The notes under the pieces were generated by a model. It was not told where the DNA came from, made no database searches, and saw nothing but the letters and a program-made list of their open reading frames with translations. From Bradyrhizobium genosp. SA-3 (GTDB lineage: Bacteria; Pseudomonadota; Alphaproteobacteria; Rhizobiales; Xanthobacteraceae): DNA of 46,020 nt. Positions 10,331 through 17,660 of the stretch are shown one piece after another. The number at the start of each line of letters is the position of its first letter. Within the stretch, counting starts at the first letter, position 1. A program made the position numbers and the translations under genes. The DNA is taken from contig NZ_PSRT01000070.1 of assembly GCF_004212635.1 (NCBI RefSeq), positions 1-46,020 on the forward strand. Direction: 5' to 3'.

Positions 10331-10923
10331 TCAAGCTCTATTGGTCACCCCGCTCGCGCTCGTTCACGACGCTCTGGCTGATGGAGGAGAGCGGCCTGCC
10401 CTATGAGCGCGTGCTGACCGACATCTCGACCGGTGCGCAGAAGGCGCCGGACTATTTGAAGATCAACCCGATGGGCAAAGTGCCGGCGCTGACCGATGGC
10501 GACGCCGCGCTCGGCGAGGCCGCTGCGATCTGTGCCTACATTGGCGATCGCTATCCCGAGACCAAGCTCGCTCCCGCTGTGACCGATCCGCGCCGCGCGC
10601 GCTATCTGCAATGGCTGTTCTTCTCGCCGGGCTGCATCGAGCCCGCCATCATCCAGATTTACACCAAGATCGAGATCCCGGCCTCAACCGCGGCCTGGGG
10701 CAGCGCGACACAGGTCTTCGACGTGCTGGAAGCCGCGCTCGAGAAGGGGCCGTGGATTTTGGGCAACGATTTTTCCGCTGCCGACATCACCATCGGCTCC
10801 GGCCTGAACTTCGCGGTGCGCCTGTTCAAGATGGTGCCGTCGCGCCCGGCGTTCGATGCCTATCTCGCGCGCTGCATGGCACGGCCGGCATTCCAGCGCG
10901 CCGAGAAGATCGCGGCGGGGTAA
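10327..10923 (+). CDS. Glutathione S-transferase family protein
   Basis: 198-aa GST-fold protein. The thioredoxin-like N-domain is seen in MIKLYWSPRSRSFTTLWLM, followed by the glutathione-binding cis-Pro and Glu/Ala region (NPMGKVPALTDGDAALGEAA), then an all-helical C-domain ending near RAEKIAAG. The start at 10327 overlaps the preceding stop (ATGA) and gives the expected GST N-terminus; a longer in-frame reading from 10303 would add eight residues that do not fit the family. Likely co-transcribed with the GNAT gene and oxyR. Substrate unknown. Confidence 0.93.
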   Translation: MIKLYWSPRSRSFTTLWLMEESGLPYERVLTDISTGAQKAPDYLKINPMGKVPALTDGDAALGEAAAICAYIGDRYPETKLAPAVTDPRRARYLQWLFFSPGCIEPAIIQIYTKIEIPASTAAWGSATQVFDVLEAALEKGPWILGNDFSAADITIGSGLNFAVRLFKMVPSRPAFDAYLARCMARPAFQRAEKIAAG

Positions 10924-10932
10924 ACGAGCTCT

Positions 10933-11026
10933 CGTAGGGTGGGCAAAGCGTAAGCGTGCCCACCATCTGTTTCGAATTGTCGAGAGATGGTGGGCACGTC
11001 GCTTGCGCTCCTTTGCCCACCCTACG
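10933..11026. repeat. Dispersed inverted-repeat element, copy 1 (CGTAGGGTGGGC family)
   Basis: Outer arms CGTAGGGTGGGCAAAG (10933-10948) and CTTTGCCCACCCTACG (11011-11026) match perfectly over 16 bp. Inner arms GTGCCCACCATCT (10956-10968) and AGATGGTGGGCAC (10985-10997) match over 13 bp. The transcript would fold into one long hairpin between the convergent GST and fabI genes. A second copy lies at 31481-31577. Confidence 0.9.
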
Positions 11027-11031
11027 GCGTC

Positions 11032-11829
11032 CTATTCCGTCTTCAAATCGTCAGGTCTCGGCATCAGGATGATGTTGTAGCCGGAATCGACGTAGTGGAT
11101 CTCGCCGGTCACGCCGCCGGAGAGGTCCGACAGCAGATACAGCGCCGAGCCGCCGAGCTCGTCGAGCGTGACGCCGCGGCGCAGCGGCGCATGCTTCTGC
11201 ATGAATGCGAACATCGCCCGCGCCTCGCCGATGCCGGAGCCGGCCAGTGTCCGGATGGGGCCTGCGGAGATCGCGTTGACGCGGATGCCGCGCGGTCCGA
11301 AATCCGCGGCGAGATAGCGCACGGAGGCTTCCAGCGCCGCCTTGGCCACGCCCATCACGTTGTAATTCGGCATCGCACGCTCCGAGGCGCCGAAGGTCAG
11401 CGTGATCATGCTGCCGCCCTCCGTCATCAACTCGGCGGCGCGTTTTGCGACCTCCGTGAAGGAGAAGCAGGAGATCACCATGGTGCGCGAGAAATTCTCG
11501 CGGCTGGTGTCAGCGTAGCGGCCCTTCAGCTCGTTCTTGTCGGCGAAGCCGATCGCGTGGATCACGAAATCGAGCTGGCCCCACTTGTCGCGGAGCGCAG
11601 CGAAGGTCGCATCGACGCTGGCGATATCCTCGACGTCGCACGGCAGCACCAGATCGACGCCGAGCTGCTCCGCCAGCGGCTTGACGCGCTTGCCCAGGGC
11701 CTCGCCCTGGAAGGTGAAGGCGAGCTCGGCGCCGTGGGCATGCAGCGTCTTCGCCATGCCCCAGGCGATCGAATGATCATTGGCGATGCCCATGATCAGA
11801 CCGCGCTTGCCTTTCATCAAACCTTCCAT
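11032..11829 (-). CDS. fabI: Enoyl-[acyl-carrier-protein] reductase (NADH) FabI
   Basis: 265-aa short-chain dehydrogenase catalysing the last reduction of each fatty-acid elongation round; target of triclosan-type inhibitors. The atypical cofactor loop GIANDHSIAWGMA and the catalytic Tyr-x6-Lys (YNVMGVAK) identify FabI rather than FabG. I chose the start at 11829 (MEGLMKGKRG...) because GAAGGTGAT precedes it at good spacing. A start at 11856 is in frame, but its ATG lies inside the end of an intergenic repeat element. It is the third gene of fabA-fabB-fabI, separated from fabB by that repeat, so it may be less strongly coupled. Confidence 0.95.
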   Translation of the reverse strand: MEGLMKGKRGLIMGIANDHSIAWGMAKTLHAHGAELAFTFQGEALGKRVKPLAEQLGVDLVLPCDVEDIASVDATFAALRDKWGQLDFVIHAIGFADKNELKGRYADTSRENFSRTMVISCFSFTEVAKRAAELMTEGGSMITLTFGASERAMPNYNVMGVAKAALEASVRYLAADFGPRGIRVNAISAGPIRTLAGSGIGEARAMFAFMQKHAPLRRGVTLDELGGSALYLLSDLSGGVTGEIHYVDSGYNIILMPRPDDLKTE

Positions 11830-11850
11830 CTCACGATCACCTTCCGCTTT

Positions 11851-12001
11851 CGTCATGCCCGGGCATAGCCGTCTGAAGGACGGCGTCGCTTCGCTCGCCT
11901 ATGTCCCGGGCATCCACGCCCTTCGAAACCTGAGGCCAAGACGTGGATGGCCGGGACATCATGCGCGAAGACGCGCTTCGCGCTTTTGCCCTGCCATGAC
12001 G
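11851..12001. repeat. Dispersed inverted-repeat element between fabB and fabI
   Basis: Bounded by CGTCATG (11851-11857) and CATGACG (11995-12001). Internal segments such as TCCCGGGCATCCACG and CGTGGATGGCCGGGA pair as inverted repeats, so the 150-bp element can fold into a large branched hairpin. It fills nearly the whole fabB-fabI gap and abuts the fabI ribosome-binding site. Confidence 0.75.
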
Positions 12002-12029
12002 AGAAATCAACGGTGCGCCAACAACGCCG

Positions 12030-13253
12030 TCACGCATCCAGCCGGCTGAACACCAGCGTGGCGTTGGTGCCGCCGAAGCCGAAGGAGTTCGACAGCACGG
12101 TGCCGATCTTGACGTTGTCGATGCGCTTGCGCACGATCGGCATGTCCGCGAACACGGGATCGAGCTCCTGGATGTGCGCGCTCTCGCAGATGAAGCCGTT
12201 GTTCATCATCAGCAGCGAATAGATCGCCTCCTGCACGCCGGTGGCGCCCAGCGAGTGGCCGGTCAGCGCCTTGGTCGCCGAGATCGGCGGGCACTTCTCG
12301 CCAACGCCGAAAACTCTGCGGATCGCATCGATCTCCGGCGGATCGCCGGCTGGCGTCGAGGTCGCGTGCGGATTGATGTAATCGACCTTGGTCTTCACCG
12401 TCGACATCGCCATGCGCATGCAGCGCTCGGCGCCTTCGCCCGATGGTGCGACCATGTCGTAACCGTCCGAGGTCGCGCCATAACCGACGATCTCGCCATA
12501 GATGCGCGCGCCGCGCGCCTTTGCATGCTCGAGCTCTTCCAGCACCAGCACGCCGGCGCCGCCGGCGATGACGAAGCCGTCGCGATTGACGTCGTAGGGA
12601 CGCGAGGCCGTGGCGGGCGTGTCATTGTACTTCGAGGACATCGCGCCCATGGCGTCGAATAGCACCGACAGCGACCAGTCCAGCTCTTCGCAGCCGCCGG
12701 CGAAGATGACATCCTGCTTGCCGATCTGGATCGTCTCATAGGCGTTGCCGACGCAATGGTTCGACGTCGCGCAGGCCGAGGAGATCGAATAGTTCACGCC
12801 CTTGATCTTGAACCAGGTCGCAAGCGTCGCGGAGGCCGTGGACGACATCGCCTTCGGCACGGCAAACGGTCCGACGCGCTTCGGTCCCTTGCTGCGGGTG
12901 ATGTCGGCGGATTCGACGATGGTGCGCGCCGAGGGGCCGCCGGAGCCCATGATGATGCCGGTTCGGATGTTGGAGACTTCGTCAGGCGACAGACCGGAAT
13001 CCTGGATCGCCTGCTCCATCGCGACGTGATTCCACGCCGCGCCCTGACCGAGGAAACGCATGGCACGGCGGTCGACCACCGTCGCAGGATCGAGCGTCGG
13101 CTCGCCTTGCACCTGCGAACGGAAGCCGAGCTCGGCATATTTCTCAGCCCGCGAAATGCCCGACTTCGCCTCGTGCAGGCTCGCAAGCACTTCCTGGGTG
13201 TTGTTTCCGATCGACGAGACGATGCCCATCCCGGTGACCACAACCCGCCTCAT
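12030..13253 (-). CDS. fabB: Beta-ketoacyl-ACP synthase I FabB
   Basis: 407-aa condensing enzyme that extends acyl-ACP with malonyl-ACP and, together with FabA, makes the unsaturated branch. The catalytic triad is intact: nucleophilic Cys in SSACATSNHC, His in NPHATSTPAGDP and His in TGHSLGATG. The C-terminal glycine loop NSFGFGGTNA is also present. The start ATG at 13253 has an AGGCGAGGC Shine-Dalgarno upstream. The fabA-fabB pairing in one operon is the standard arrangement for anaerobic-type unsaturated fatty acid synthesis. Confidence 0.97.
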   Translation of the reverse strand: MRRVVVTGMGIVSSIGNNTQEVLASLHEAKSGISRAEKYAELGFRSQVQGEPTLDPATVVDRRAMRFLGQGAAWNHVAMEQAIQDSGLSPDEVSNIRTGIIMGSGGPSARTIVESADITRSKGPKRVGPFAVPKAMSSTASATLATWFKIKGVNYSISSACATSNHCVGNAYETIQIGKQDVIFAGGCEELDWSLSVLFDAMGAMSSKYNDTPATASRPYDVNRDGFVIAGGAGVLVLEELEHAKARGARIYGEIVGYGATSDGYDMVAPSGEGAERCMRMAMSTVKTKVDYINPHATSTPAGDPPEIDAIRRVFGVGEKCPPISATKALTGHSLGATGVQEAIYSLLMMNNGFICESAHIQELDPVFADMPIVRKRIDNVKIGTVLSNSFGFGGTNATLVFSRLDA

Positions 13254-13292
13254 GACAGCCTCGCCTAAATCGTTGCCTTCTTGGTGATGCGC

Positions 13293-13814
13293 TCAGCCCA
13301 GGCTCGTGCCCTGCTTGAACAGGCCGACCTTCAGGTCCTTGGCGCGATAAATAATCTGGTCATCGACCGAAAGCCACCCGTCGGCGATACCGAGCACGAG
13401 CTTTGCCCGCATCACGCGTTTGATATCGACGTTGTACACAACCTTGCGGGCCTCGGTCAGCACCTGGCCGCCGAACTTCAACTCGCTGAGGCCGAGCGCG
13501 CGGCCGCGACCTTCGCCACCGCTCCAGCCGAGATAGAAGCCGACCATCTGCCACAGCGCATCAAGACCGAGGCAGCCGGGCATCACCGGATCGTTCTTGA
13601 AGTGGCAGCCGAAGAACCAGAGGTCGGGCTTCACGTCGAGCTCGGCGCGCACCAGGCCCTTGCCGAACTCCCCGCCATTGTCGCTAATTTCCGTGATGCG
13701 GTCGAACATCAGCATCGGCGGCAGCGGCAACTGGGCATTGCCCGGGCCGAACATCTCGCCGCGGGCACACGCCAGCAGATCTTCGTATTCGTAACCGTTG
13801 CGCCTGTTCAGCAT
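13293..13814 (-). CDS. fabA: 3-hydroxydecanoyl-ACP dehydratase/isomerase FabA
   Basis: 173-aa hot-dog-fold enzyme that dehydrates 3-hydroxydecanoyl-ACP and isomerises trans-2 to cis-3-decenoyl-ACP, the branch point to unsaturated fatty acids. The active-site His and Asp lie in the block FGCHFKNDPVMPGCLGLDAL, which distinguishes FabA from FabZ. The length is normal. The start ATG at 13814 follows an AGAGG Shine-Dalgarno. It is the first gene of fabA-fabB-fabI and is transcribed divergently from irr. Confidence 0.97.
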   Translation of the reverse strand: MLNRRNGYEYEDLLACARGEMFGPGNAQLPLPPMLMFDRITEISDNGGEFGKGLVRAELDVKPDLWFFGCHFKNDPVMPGCLGLDALWQMVGFYLGWSGGEGRGRALGLSELKFGGQVLTEARKVVYNVDIKRVMRAKLVLGIADGWLSVDDQIIYRAKDLKVGLFKQGTSLG

Positions 13815-14032
13815 GCATGAGCCTCTGTTCTAATCCCGATTGAGCGACGTTTTTTGGCGAAAATGGGCCCCGTCTCGGTCGAAGTCCCGATGGACTGCGG
13901 ACGGGCCGCCATGCCTGGCTGCGCCAAAATCGGCTAAGCGGAACCGCGCGCTCTCTAACACAGGCATTTCGGGTCGCAAAGCGCGTCCATGAAGGTAAAA
14001 TGACCGCCTCCCTCGCCCGGTTCCAAGTCTGA

Positions 14033-14086
14033 TTAGAACCTCTCTAGTTGCGAGAAACTTGCATCTGCATCTTTCTGTTCTTATAT
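14033..14086 (+). promoter_or_regulatory. irr promoter with direct-repeat Fur-like site and ICE-like palindrome
   Basis: A good alphaproteobacterial promoter is visible: CTTGCA (14058-14063), 17 bases, then TTATAT (14081-14086). Overlapping the -35 are three imperfect direct hexamers TGCGAG (14049-14054), TGCATC (14060-14065) and TGCATC (14066-14071). From memory, the B. japonicum Fur site at irr is likewise a set of imperfect direct hexamers rather than a classical Fur box. Just upstream, TTAGAACCTCTCTAG (14033-14047) is an imperfect palindrome resembling the Irr iron control element. The rest of the 311-bp fabA-irr gap has no gene. Confidence 0.6.
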
Positions 14087-14125
14087 TGCAGGGAGATATT
14101 GTTCACGCGTGCCCGAAATCTGGAA

Positions 14126-14617
14126 ATGAGCGAGAATACCGCGCCCCATCACGACGACGACGTCCATTCCGCGGCCCTCTTGTCCGGCCGCCAGCCGGCC
14201 CTGACCGGCTGCCCGTGGCACGACGTCAACGAAATGCTCCAGTCCGCGGGGCTCCGCCCGACGCGCCAGCGCATGGCGCTCGGCTGGCTCTTATTCGGCA
14301 AGGGTGCGCGCCACCTCACGGCTGAAATGCTCTATGAGGAAGCGACGCTGGCCAAGGTTCCGGTATCGCTGGCGACCGTCTACAACACGCTGAACCAGCT
14401 CACCGATGCCGGCCTGCTGCGCCAGGTCAGCGTCGACGGCACCAAGACCTATTTCGACACCAACGTCACCACGCACCACCACTACTACCTCGAGAACAGC
14501 CATGAGCTGGTCGATATCGAGGATCCGCATCTGGCGCTGTCCAAGATGCCCGAGGTGCCCGAGGGTTACGAGATCTCGCGCATCGACATGGTCGTGCGCC
14601 TGCGCAAGAAGCGCTGA
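14126..14617 (+). CDS. irr: Iron response regulator Irr (Fur family, heme-regulated)
   Basis: 163-aa Fur-family regulator that accumulates under iron limitation, controls heme synthesis and iron genes through ICE sites, and in B. japonicum is degraded when heme binds. Both diagnostic heme sites are present: the N-terminal heme-regulatory motif GCPWHD and the HHH cluster in TTHHHYYLEN. The winged-helix segment is GLRPTRQRMALGWLLFGKG followed by PVSLATVYNTLNQL. I chose ATG 14126 (MSENTAPHHDDD...) because it gives 163 aa as I recall for B. japonicum Irr; a longer in-frame reading from 14048 starts upstream of the predicted -10. The GCPWHD motif is the strongest taxonomic pointer in the window. 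Confidence 0.98.
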   Translation: MSENTAPHHDDDVHSAALLSGRQPALTGCPWHDVNEMLQSAGLRPTRQRMALGWLLFGKGARHLTAEMLYEEATLAKVPVSLATVYNTLNQLTDAGLLRQVSVDGTKTYFDTNVTTHHHYYLENSHELVDIEDPHLALSKMPEVPEGYEISRIDMVVRLRKKR

Positions 14618-14631
14618 GATCGCGCTCCAGT

Positions 14632-14769
14632 GTCGTCCCGGCCTAGCGCGCAATTGCGCGCGGGGGGCCGGGACCCATAACCACAAATCTGAGTTGTTTT
14701 TAAAGGCGTCGACCCGCGTGCCTTATCGAGGAATCACGCGGTATGGGTCCCGGCCTTCGCCGGGACGAC
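14632..14769. repeat. Dispersed inverted-repeat element after irr
   Basis: Outer arms GTCGTCCCGGC (14632-14642) and GCCGGGACGAC (14759-14769) and inner arms CCGGGACCCATA (14668-14679) and TATGGGTCCCGG (14742-14753) are perfect inverted repeats. The element fills the gap between the convergent irr and SH3-protein genes and could serve as a two-way transcript end. Confidence 0.85.
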
Positions 14770-14778
14770 AATGACGCG

Positions 14779-15309
14779 TCAGTTCACCTGCTCGTCCGAG
14801 TAGACGCCCCAGAGGCGCTCCTGCTGGATCCAGCCGTCAAAACCGTTGCCGGTGACGTGGCACCAGTTTGCGGTGCACTTCCTCACCTGCGTGACGACGC
14901 CGACCTGGAGCTTGGCTGCAACCGCGCTATCGGGATCGGGACGGTCGTAGATCGGCGCGAGGTCGTCCTTGTGCTTCATGGTGACGACCGCGGTGCGGCG
15001 ACCCGACAGCAGCGAGTGATAGACCCAGCCCTCGGCGCCTTCGGAATCGCGCACCCGGCGCCAGTTCTCGAATTCAGCGGTGATTTCGACCGGCAGGCCG
15101 GCGCGGGTATAGACCCAGGCCACGTCATTGTCCTTGGTCGGGCCGCCGCGAACGTTGACGTGATCCGACTTGAGGCTGACATAGCGCGGCACCGGCAGCC
15201 CGCTGGCGGTCTGGGGGGTGTTGTCCTTCGCCGAATGCGAGGGGCTGACCGAGGCGCTCAACCAGGTACAAACGAGCGCCATCACCGTACAAAAACGCCC
15301 CAACGCCAT
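14779..15309 (-). CDS. Exported bacterial SH3-domain protein
   Basis: 176-aa protein with a signal peptide (MALGRFCTVMALVCTWLSAS, then an S-H-S-A cleavage region), so probably periplasmic. The mature part carries two bacterial SH3-like units: the first begins HVNVRGGPTKDNDV and runs to the W-x-x-V and EGWVYHSLL segments; the second covers PIYDRPDPDSAVAAKLQ to GNGFDGWIQQERLWGVY. Such domains often bind peptidoglycan or act in cell-wall-associated proteins, but no enzymatic domain is present and the role is unknown. I chose the start at 15309 because CAGGAGA lies upstream and the signal peptide then begins correctly. It is divergent from the hydroxyacid dehydrogenase gene. Confidence 0.88.
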   Translation of the reverse strand: MALGRFCTVMALVCTWLSASVSPSHSAKDNTPQTASGLPVPRYVSLKSDHVNVRGGPTKDNDVAWVYTRAGLPVEITAEFENWRRVRDSEGAEGWVYHSLLSGRRTAVVTMKHKDDLAPIYDRPDPDSAVAAKLQVGVVTQVRKCTANWCHVTGNGFDGWIQQERLWGVYSDEQVN

Positions 15310-15640
15310 CAAACCCGTCTCCTGTCGAAGACCCGCCCGAGCCGGGTCCTCACCCCAAAATCCAAAACCGTGCCGCATCAGCCCCAGTCCCGCCCCACGC
15401 GGGTGTTCCCCAAAGCAGGTCCGCAAGCCCTGGTTCTTGTCTTGGCTCGGCCTTCTGCTAGAGAGGACGGACGCTTGAACAACCAGTTTGCCCCGATTTT
15501 CCGGCCGGAAATATCGGGAGAGCTTGAAGGAAACGCCGGGGACGACACGGCAAGGGCAGTGTCGAACAACCGGGTTAATGAGGCCTCAACGGCCGGCCTT
15601 TGGTGACAGAGGCGGCCTGCGACGCTTCATGAGGCAGGAC
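15310..15640 (+). promoter_or_regulatory. Divergent region with a candidate promoter and structured leader
   Basis: 331 bp without a credible gene between the SH3 gene and the dehydrogenase. CTTGTC (15436-15441), 17 bases, then TAGAGA (15459-15464) resembles the alphaproteobacterial CTTGAC-N17-CTATAT promoter and would give a leader of about 170 nt. That leader contains CCCGAT (15492-15497), a perfect 14-bp palindrome TTTCCGGCCGGAAA (15498-15511) and ATCGGG (15513-15518), which together form one nearly continuous hairpin. No known riboswitch class was recognised. Confidence 0.4.
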
Positions 15641-16641
15641 ATGTCGGTGAAGAAAAAGCCCCTCGTCGTGGTGACGCGCAAGCTGCCGGATTCGATCGAG
15701 ACGCGGATGCGCGAGCTGTTCGACGCACGGATCAATCTCGACGACACGCCGATGGCGGCCGAGCAGATCGCGGAAGCCGCGCGCACCGCCGACGTGCTGG
15801 TTCCGACCGTGACCGACCACATCAGCGCCGATGTCGTCAATCAGCCAGACTGCAAGCTCCGCCTGATCGCCAATTTCGGCAACGGCGTCGACAATATCGA
15901 CGTCGAGGCCGCGCACGCCCGCGGCATCACCGTCACCAACACGCCAAAAGTTCTGACCGAAGACACCGCCGACATGACGATGGCGCTGATCCTCGCGGTG
16001 CCGCGCCGGATGATCGAAGGCGCCTCGATCCTGACCGAAGGAAAACCCTGGCCGGGCTGGTCGCCGACCTGGATGCTCGGCCATCGCATCGGCGGCAAAC
16101 GGCTCGGCATCATCGGCATGGGCCGCATCGGCCAGGCGGTGGCGCGCCGCGCCCGCGCCTTCGGCCTGCAGATCCACTATCACAACCGCCGCCCCGTCGC
16201 GCCGAAGATCGCCGAAGAGCTGGGCGCGACCTATTGGGAAAGCCTCGACCAGATGCTGGCGCGGATGGACATCATCTCGGTGAACTGTCCGCACACGCCG
16301 GCGACCTATCATTGCTCTCGGCGAGGCGGCTGAAGCTGATCCGGAAGGACGCCTACATCGTCAACACCGCGCGCGGCGAAGTGACTGACGAGGACACGCT
16401 GATCAAGCTGATCGAAGGCGGCGAGATCGGCGGCGCCGGCCTCGACGTCTATGAGCACGAGCCCGCGGTCAATCCAAAACTGGTGCGGCTCGCAAAGGCC
16501 GGCAAGGTCACGCTGCTGCCGCACATGGGCTCGGCCACGATCGAGGGCCGTGTCGAGATGGGCGAGAAGGTGATCATCAACATCCGCACCTTCCTCGACG
16601 CCCACAAGCCGCCGGATCGCGTGCTGCCGAGCATGCTCTGA
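15641..16641 (+). pseudogene. D-2-hydroxyacid dehydrogenase (glyoxylate reductase-like), single-base frameshift
   Basis: NAD(P)-dependent reductase of the D-isomer 2-hydroxyacid dehydrogenase family. The start is ATG 15641 (MSVKKKPLVVVTRK...) behind GAGGCAGG. The Rossmann loop GIIGMGRIGQA is intact. At about 16312 the first frame runs into YHCSRRGG-stop, where family members read YHLLSARRLK; one T is missing, and the correct sequence continues one frame over to 16641. That second part keeps the catalytic Arg (NTARGEV), Glu (VYEHEP) and His (LLPHMGSAT). Rejoined, the protein is 333 aa, normal for the family. As written, translation loses all three catalytic residues. A sequencing error or a recent inactivation are both possible. 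Confidence 0.88.
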
Positions 16642-16654
16642 TCGCGTGCGGCGA

Positions 16655-17458
16655 TCAGGTGCGGTGGGCGCTGAGGTCGGTGACGACGGGCCCATCGCCG
16701 TTGAGCGGATTGGCCGGATCTCGCCCGTAGCGCAGCGTCTCGAAGCGCATCGCGCGCGCATCGATCATCAGGAGGCGGCCGATGAGGCCGTCGCCAAAGC
16801 CGACGATCTCGCGGATCGCCTCCAGCGCCATCATCGAGCCGAGCACGCCCGCGAGAGCCCCCATGACGCCGGCCTCGGCGCAGGCCGGCACCGTGCCGGG
16901 CGGCGGCGCCTCCGGAAACAGGCAGCGATAGGTCGGATTGAATTCGCCCTGCTCGTTCTTCTCATGTGCGCGGATGGTGGTGAGCGAGCCGTCGAAGGTG
17001 CCGAGCGCCGCCGTGATCAGCGGCCGCTTCGCGAAGAAGCAGGCGTCCGAGACCAGATAGCGCGTCGAGAAATTGTCCGAGCCGTCGAGCACGAGGTCGT
17101 AATCGCCGATCAGGCTGAGCGCATTGTCGGCGTTGAGCCAGGTGGCATGGCCGACGAAACGGACATGCGGATTGAGCGCCGCAATCCGCTCGGCGGCGCT
17201 TTCGACCTTGTGCCGTCCGATATCGGGCGTCGTATGGATCACCTGGCGCTGCAGGTTGGACAGCGACACCACGTCGTCATCGACAACGCCGAGCGTGCCG
17301 ACGCCGGCGGCGGCCAGATACATCAAAGCGGGCGCGCCGAGCCCGCCGGCGCCGATCACCAGCACAGAGGCCCGCTTCAGCGCAGCCTGGCCGGGACCGC
17401 CGACATCGCGCAGCACGATATGGCGGGCATAGCGTTCGAGTTCGTCCGGGCTCAGCAT
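16655..17458 (-). CDS. moeB: MoeB/ThiF-family E1-like adenylyltransferase
   Basis: 267-aa enzyme expected to adenylate the C-terminus of a ubiquitin-like sulfur carrier (MoaD or ThiS) for molybdopterin or thiazole synthesis. The nucleotide loop VIGAGGLGAP, the Asp of GVVDDDVVSLSNLQRQ with the Arg finger, and the catalytic Cys in VPACAEAGVMGAL are present. Oddities: the first zinc CxxC of E. coli MoeB is reduced to TYRC, and no C-terminal CxxC pair exists, so this version probably lacks the structural zinc. No moaD, moaE or thi gene is adjacent, so MoeB versus ThiF specificity cannot be settled here. It is convergent with the hydroxyacid dehydrogenase gene. Confidence 0.85.
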   Translation of the reverse strand: MLSPDELERYARHIVLRDVGGPGQAALKRASVLVIGAGGLGAPALMYLAAAGVGTLGVVDDDVVSLSNLQRQVIHTTPDIGRHKVESAAERIAALNPHVRFVGHATWLNADNALSLIGDYDLVLDGSDNFSTRYLVSDACFFAKRPLITAALGTFDGSLTTIRAHEKNEQGEFNPTYRCLFPEAPPPGTVPACAEAGVMGALAGVLGSMMALEAIREIVGFGDGLIGRLLMIDARAMRFETLRYGRDPANPLNGDGPVVTDLSAHRT

Positions 17459-17477
17459 CGTCCTTCGTTCCTCTCAC

Positions 17478-17583
17478 CCTCATGGTGCAGAGGCGCAAAG
17501 CGCCGTCTCGAACCATGAAAGGCCCCGATCTCGCCCGTGGCCATCCTTCGAGACGCGGCCTTGAGGCCGCTCCTCAGGATGAG
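17478..17583. repeat. Pair of inverted copies of a Bradyrhizobium-type intergenic repeat
   Basis: Unit 1 (about 17478-17524) runs CCCTCATGG...GGCGC-AAA-GCGCC...TCTCGAACCATGAAAGGCC. Unit 2 (about 17539-17583) is the same motif inverted: GGCCATCCTTCGAG...GCGGCC-TTGA-GGCCGC...CCTCAGGATGAGG. Each has its own central hairpin. They lie in the moeB upstream region, between divergent genes. Confidence 0.75.
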
Positions 17584-17660
17584 GACTTGAGTTCGTGGCC
17601 TCTATCGCCACCTGAACCACCCCATCATTGGTCGCGACCAAGGAGATGTGCTTCAATGAC

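Noticed and set aside
10933..11026. CRISPR-like repeat array
   Set aside because: The repeats are single long inverted hairpins, not evenly spaced direct repeats with unique spacers, and no cas gene is present.
15500..15580. Possible glycine riboswitch (CGGGAGAGC motif) upstream of the hydroxyacid dehydrogenase
   Set aside because: The conserved core around GCCGAAGG-GCAA is absent, so only a short purine motif matches.
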